From: Lotus japonicus
Lineage: Eukaryota > Streptophyta > Magnoliopsida > Fabales > Fabaceae
Direction: 5' to 3'
DNA: 64,000 nt
Assembly: GCF_012489685.1 (NCBI RefSeq)
Contig: NC_080045.1
Span: 63,829,557 to 63,893,556, forward strand
Within the stretch, counting starts at the first letter, position 1. Every line of letters begins with the position of its first letter. The position numbers and the translations under genes were made by a program. This document shows positions 59,419-64,000 of the stretch, one piece after another. The notes beneath the pieces are model-generated. The model was given only the letters and a program-made list of their open reading frames with translations, ran no database searches and was not told the origin of the DNA.

Positions 59419-59634
59419 CTAAAACATGCACGAATGACACATCATCATATCATCATTTCCTTCAATGTCACTAACATCATTAAATGCTTCGTCTTTGCTA
59501 TCTTGGTGAGTTAACATCGCATCCTCAGTTTCTTCTTCGCTATCAATTTTGTCCTCATAGATAATTGGCACTATTTCAACTTTATCTATCTCCTCGTCAA
59601 TAATATGTTCAAAAGAAACCACACACAGGAACAA
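59419..59634 (-). pseudogene. Acidic frame of the old Helitron remnant (unit B)
   Basis: 71 codons, Glu/Asp-rich (FEHIIDEEIDKVEIVPIIYE). The same region in unit A (about 36895-37080) is broken by substitutions. No domain recognised; probably a fragment of a captured gene or Helitron-encoded protein. Confidence 0.25.
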
Positions 59635-59735
59635 TATCTAATCACTTCTACACAAAATTAAGAAAGCTACCCATGTGTAAAGGATGTCTATGAAACTTTA
59701 CCTCAAAAATAGGATGTCTATGAAAATTGATAGTT

Positions 59736-60019
59736 GGACTGCAGGTTTAAAAGTTGAGACTGTAACCTCAATTAGCTCATGGCATTAGTTTTAACACCCC
59801 TCTATTAATCCTCCATCCTCCTTTATGCACTAAAGTGTCTCAAATACCCTTGGAATTTAATTTCATTCCAAAAATATCTCTTTTCCTACCTTATCACTAC
59901 CATCATTTTTGTTTGTCACACCACCCTTCACTTTTACTCTCATCTTATAGTTTTCTTCGTTGCCACTTTTCACACTTAATATATATATATATATGTGAAA
60001 ACATTCCATACTTTGTAAG
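59736..60019. other. Intergenic stretch beyond unit B
   Basis: Pyrimidine-rich, no gene. Contains a TATATATATATATATG run at about 59979-59996. Confidence 0.4.
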
Positions 60020-60230
60020 TGTGAATCGAGGTATGTTCATTCTCTCTTCACCTTCTTCCTTTCGTTTTAAGTGTTTCACACTCACTGTTAGTAAGTGTGA
60101 AAATTTCATTTTATCACTGTTGTTCGTATTTCACACTTTAGAGTGTGAATTTGGTTTGTAGTTCACACTTTGGAGTAGGAAATAGTTGTTCCGTTCACAC
60201 TCAAAAGTGTGAAATTTATTTGGCTGCGAA
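60020..60230. repeat. Near-palindromic CACACT/AGTGTG motifs, left cluster
   Basis: About four inverted motifs, for example CACACTTTAGAGTGTGAA and CACACTCAAAAGTGTGAAA, upstream of the short reading frame at 60277. Same family as the array at 63290-63960. Confidence 0.75.
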
Positions 60231-60276
60231 TTTTTCTTTTTGATTCTTACCCTTTTCCATTTCAGGATAGCTAATC

Positions 60277-60414
60277 ATGTCTCCTGTGCTCATTGAGGAA
60301 GTCGATAATGTGGCTGAAGGGGATCATATCAAGGTGGATCATGTGAAAGAAGTAGATAATGAAGTGGATGCTATGAAAGAATGGGGTCACATATTGAAGG
60401 AGATGAAGATTTAA
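60277..60414 (+). pseudogene. Broken 5' exon of an acidic protein (FAR1-like?)
   Basis: ATG opens 45 codons (MSPVLIEEVDNVAEGDHIKV start, repeated VDxVxE) to TAA. One base over, an open frame continues as DLMNAIDDMNALSHVVMVDC to about 60480, so a frameshift near 60388 split it. The acidic repeated start recalls FAR1-related transposase-derived proteins, but I am not sure. It is then cut by the Copia LTR sequence. Confidence 0.3.
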
Positions 60415-60539
60415 TGAATGCAATAGATGACATGAATGCATTATCTCATGTTGTTATGGTAGATTGTACAGGGCCTTCACCACTGATAAGATTCACATAT
60501 CTCATATGCTTAATATGATATATAGAATTGATTGACTTT

Positions 60540-63190
60540 ATTAAATAATAAGCTTGAAATTCTGGTTCGTGCACAGGACAGATGTCGAACGCGATGTTGG
60601 GACAATCGGTTCGACAATTGTACAACAGTACAGAAATTAAGCCACAACGTTTAATACAGTAGAAACAGCACAGTAGCAACAATAAATCACCAAAAAACAC
60701 AGAGAATTGTTAACCCAGTTCAGTGTCAAAACACCTACGTCTGGAGGATACCAATCCAGGAGTCAATTCACTATCTTAGTAATAGCTCTCAGGTTATACA
60801 CGAAAGTCTCTCCTATACCTAAGTTACTCCCCCTTAGTATAGAGCCTCTTCAATGTTTACCACTATTACAAGTAGTGAATCTAGCTTAGCCCTTCCCTCT
60901 AAGCTACGAGGAAACTTCCCCTAACTCCTAATGATCACTGCCACAGTGACCAATCCCTTACAACTCACAACAAGAGCAAAGTTGATCTCAAGATCAAACA
61001 CATATTTGAAGAGATTACAACTCAACTTAACAAACCAACTCTAAGCCATATGATTATCAATGGAGGCAGTAGAGAGGTGTACAAAATAACAGAAACAAGG
61101 ACTCACAAAACAAAACCCTAAAAGCACAATCCTTGGGTGCCCAACGCACGCTTTGCAACTAAGGTTAAGCCTCCTTAAATAGCCATTCTTCAGGTCTTGA
61201 TCTTTGTCGCAACCGGGGTCGCGGCGGGACGGTGAATAAGAGTTTTGAAATCAGAAGAGTCGCCACCAATATTTATTAACATGGAAAACATTGAAAAACC
61301 CATAAAAGAGAATGGTCTTTGAAACCAAATCCAGATCCGGGAGTCGATTACGCGAGGGGAAGGTATTAGCACCCCACAGCGTTCGTTTATAAAACGGTAC
61401 CTCTAGTTAATTGTGCAAAATATTATAGCTTTGAAAATATTTGTTTCACCCCAAAACATTTTTTTTCTTTTTATTATTTAATTAATATACTAATTAACTG
61501 ATTTACTAATTAAATGCCCCTTTTTTATTGATTCGAAAACATGATAAGGAGAAAACAAATTTGGGACTAGGAAACAAATTTGCTTCCGTGTAGGTCACTT
61601 ACCTGGCTCACTTTGTTCCATTTTTATATTTTCCTTCTAATAACATATAACAACTAAAAGCTATCAAAAATATAAAAAAAAAACTGGAAACTATCCTATA
61701 GCAATATCTTTTTTGTTAACATCTCCTATATCAATATCTAGAATAAAGAAAAGAAATCTAAATTAATAAAAGGGGAGCGTTCACACAAACAGAAACGATA
61801 GAATAAGAGAAGAGGAGGAAGAAGAAGAGGGTTGGATCCAGAGTGATTGAAAATTAGGATAATTGCTACATCTTTATTCTATCTTTACTCTCCCTGTGCT
61901 ATGACATCTATTCTTTTGATTTGAGATTTTGACAAAACTGCATCTGATTTTTTTGATTTATGCTTGACAATTTGATTACAAGATTTAATCAACAGAGACT
62001 GAGATTAGAATCAGAGGTACATGAGTGAATTTGCAAAATTACTGTAATTTGTGCAAAAGGTGAGATAAAAGAGTGAAGAAAGACAACAATTACTTGGTGA
62101 TAGAACTAGTTGCAATTGATTTCTTTTCCACGATTTCTGACTCTGTATCTGTGACCAAAGCTCCTTTCCTCAACACTCTATTTCTGTACTCTATTATGAA
62201 TTTTTCTCTCAATCTTCTGTTCGTGTTTCTTCCTTTTTGAACTCTGCTCCTCTCTTCATTTATAGGCCAGAAAGCTTGCTAATTTCTTCATGCATTTAAA
62301 GAGACCAACTGTATTTCTTCCATGTTTTCAACAATTGCAGCTGAGATGTGAAAAATTGTATGCGGTGCTTGCCATTCTTGACATCATATCTTCAAATTGC
62401 AACTTGAGAGGATTTGGTACTGTGCCATGGTTGCCATTTTCAACCGTAAATCTAGCACCAAGGTGTATATTCAACAGCATATCTCTAGATTAGCTTCAGA
62501 TAGGTAGATAGCAAGGCACATGGTTGGCATGCTACTAAGGGCTTTTGTCTCCCTTTTCTTTATTTTTGTATTCTCTTGGTCACGTTGTGCCCCTTTCTTT
62601 CTCTTCTTCTATAATACTTCAGGGATAAAAAAGCTGGTTGAAATTTGTTTTTGAAAGCATTTAATGAGATGACCATTTTCAACACAAATTTCTTCAACTT
62701 CACTTGATGTCCTCGACCACATTTCTTTAGTTTCCAAGCCAGTGCATGGCCTGCAAGAAAGATGGTGCGCATGACCTAAAAACTTTTTAAAAAATGATAG
62801 AATCTTGAATAAAATTAGAATAAGGGAAAGATAAAAAAGGGTAGGATAAAATTAGGTGTTCACAATCTTCAATGGGCTTGCACGAAAATAGAGTCCACAA
62901 AACAGATCTGGAACAAATCTTTTAAACCAGTAACAAATCTTATCAAATAAGATTTGAACAAAAGATAACAACTTTCACAATTTAAACCAAATCAAGTCCT
63001 CTTCAACAGATTTGATTCCACTATATTATATTCCAGATAGCACAGAGAAGCTTCTTCAATAACCCTAACTTGATTATCACGAAATCCATCCAAAGCTTCT
63101 AAAAAAATCAGCCAAACACATAGCAGATCCGCAGGGACAAATGTCACAGCACGATGTTACAACATCTGGTCCCACATCTTGGCACACACA
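60540..63190 (-). mobile_element. Copia-type LTR (approximate borders), split by an Ogre-type solo LTR
   Basis: The phrase AGAGAATTGTTAACCCAGTT with CACCTACGTCTGGAGG is typical of plant Copia (Tork/Angela-like) LTRs, reading on the reverse strand. Sequence continues on the far side of the solo LTR (62870-63190). Exact ends and target duplication were not found. Confidence 0.45.
61205..62864 (-). mobile_element. Ogre/Tat-type solo LTR, 1660 bp
   Basis: Forward strand from TGTCGCAACCGG to AGGTGTTCACA with the perfect target duplication ATCTT (61200-61204 and 62865-62869). The block GGGAGTCGATTACGCGAGGG and GGTATTAGCACCCCAC is characteristic of legume Ogre-like LTRs. No internal region. Confidence 0.82.
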
Positions 63191-63289
63191 TACATTAGCT
63201 AAAATGCAGACAACATAAAAAAAAAAGGAACAACAAAGCTAACTGTGTTTGTTGTTTGTAGAAATTCCAAAATCAGCATGAAAGTTTGA

Positions 63290-63960
63290 CATTAGGGTGT
63301 GAGCTTACATTTTCGCACTCTTGAATGTGAAATTTAATTATAAAAAATGAAATATTTAAAATTAAAAATAAAATTCTTAACAGTTGGTTACTTCACACTC
63401 TTGAGGGTGAAATTTGAAAATATTTCATGAAAATATAAAAAAATCAAAAATTATTTTTAAAAATAAAATTATTAACAGTTCAATAACTCACACTCTTGAG
63501 TGTGAAATTTGAAAATGTTTCACACATTTGAGTGTGAAATTTGAAAGTATTTGTGAAATGAAAATATAAAAAAACAAAAAATATTTTTAAAAATAAAATT
63601 ATTAACAGTTCAATAACTCACACTCGAGTGTGAAATTTGAAAATGTTTCACACACTTGAGTGTGAAAATTTGAAAGTATTTCACACTCTTGAGTGTGAAA
63701 TGCGTGAAGTGAAAATATAAAAAACAAAAAAATATTTTTAAAAATAAAATTGTTAACAGTTCAATAACTCACATTCTTGAGTGTGAAATTTGAAAATGTT
63801 TCACACACTTGAGTGCGAAATCTAATTCTAAAGAAACGAAAAATTTAGAATTGAAAATAAAATTCTCAACAGTTGGTCCATTTACACTCCTGATCTTGAG
63901 TGCGAAACTGAATTGTGTTTCACACCCTTGAGTGTGAAACACAATTGTGTGAATCGAGTA
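63290..63960. repeat. Array of near-palindromes TTTCACACTCTTGAGTGTGAAA
   Basis: About eleven units of a roughly 20 bp inverted motif, grouped in a higher-order repeat of about 130-165 bp with spacer AAAATAAAATTATTAACAGT and TCAATAACTCACACTC. No coding potential. Confidence 0.85.
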
Positions 63961-64000
63961 TGTTCATTCTCTCTTCACCTTCTTTCTTTCGTTTTAAGCG
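63945..64000 (+). repeat. Second copy of the 60020-60075 segment
   Basis: GTGTGAATCGAGTATGTTCA, then TTCTCTCTTCACCTTCTTTC and TTTCGTTTTAAG, matches about 60020-60075 nearly base for base and runs off the window. It suggests a duplication whose second copy continues to the right. Confidence 0.7.

Larger units (their letters stand above)
49823..59735 (+). repeat. DEFL duplication unit B (interrupted by Helitron B)
   Basis: Blocks 49823-52399 and 59404-59735 match unit A. This copy lacks Helitron A and the Tat element and so preserves both empty sites. It has its own Helitron at 52400. Similarity to unit A ends near 59735, where unit A has the CACTA end. Confidence 0.85.

Noticed and set aside
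62290..62772. ORFs in the Ogre-type solo LTR
   Set aside because: No domain; LTR interior of mixed composition.
1..64000. tRNA, rRNA, CRISPR arrays, bacterial operons
   Set aside because: Looked for by eye; the only tRNA-like matches are the retroelement primer binding sites, and repeats lack spacer structure of CRISPR arrays.

Overview
The window is nuclear DNA from a flowering plant, most likely a legume (inference). It is AT-rich, has spliced genes with short exons, and consists mostly of nested plant transposons (Ty3/Gypsy Tat, Athila, Tekay and Ogre types, Ty1/Copia SIRE type, Helitrons, CACTA, LINEs, MITEs). The only apparently intact host genes are three copies of a two-exon gene for a secreted, cysteine-rich defensin-like (DEFL) peptide: exon 2 only at 396-571 (exon 1 lies left of the window), a complete copy at 35670-36352, and a complete copy at 51141-51886.

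Layout. 1-1030: first DEFL copy and a MITE. 1144-2450: LINE ORF1 remnant and AT-rich DNA. 2451-37187: DEFL duplication unit A, about 2.85 kb of original sequence stretched to 34.7 kb by two insertions. The first is a 7.77 kb Helitron (2774-10543). The second is a 24.1 kb Tat-type LTR retrotransposon (11353-35471, TSD TTTAA), which itself carries an Athila-type solo LTR (14821-16215, TSD GGAGT), a 2.2 kb Helitron-like insertion splitting its RT (19081-21285), and a SIRE-type Copia element splitting its gag (22498-34634, TSD GTGGT). 37188-40980: CACTA end with TPX2-like exons, one of them hit by a solo LTR (37986-38386, TSD GTAGG). 41027-45449: two 5'-truncated LINEs in opposite orientation. 46711-48841: LTR-like repeat containing a fragment of a TMK-type receptor kinase gene. 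49823-59735: DEFL duplication unit B, carrying a second Helitron (52400-59403) that contains a 3.7 kb Tekay-type solo LTR (55110-58839, TSD CTCAT). 59736-64000: broken acidic gene start, Copia LTR hit by an Ogre-type solo LTR (61205-62864, TSD ATCTT), and an array of near-palindromes built on TCACACTC/GAGTGTGA.

Units A and B act as each other's empty sites, so the Helitron and Tat insertion points can be read to the base. In DEFL exon 2 of units A and B almost every difference changes an amino acid, while the eight core cysteines are kept. That points to diversifying selection on the mature peptide. No prokaryotic features, CRISPR arrays, rRNA or tRNA genes were recognised. The LTR families, DEFL fold and captured genes are named from motifs and memory of the families, not from a search.
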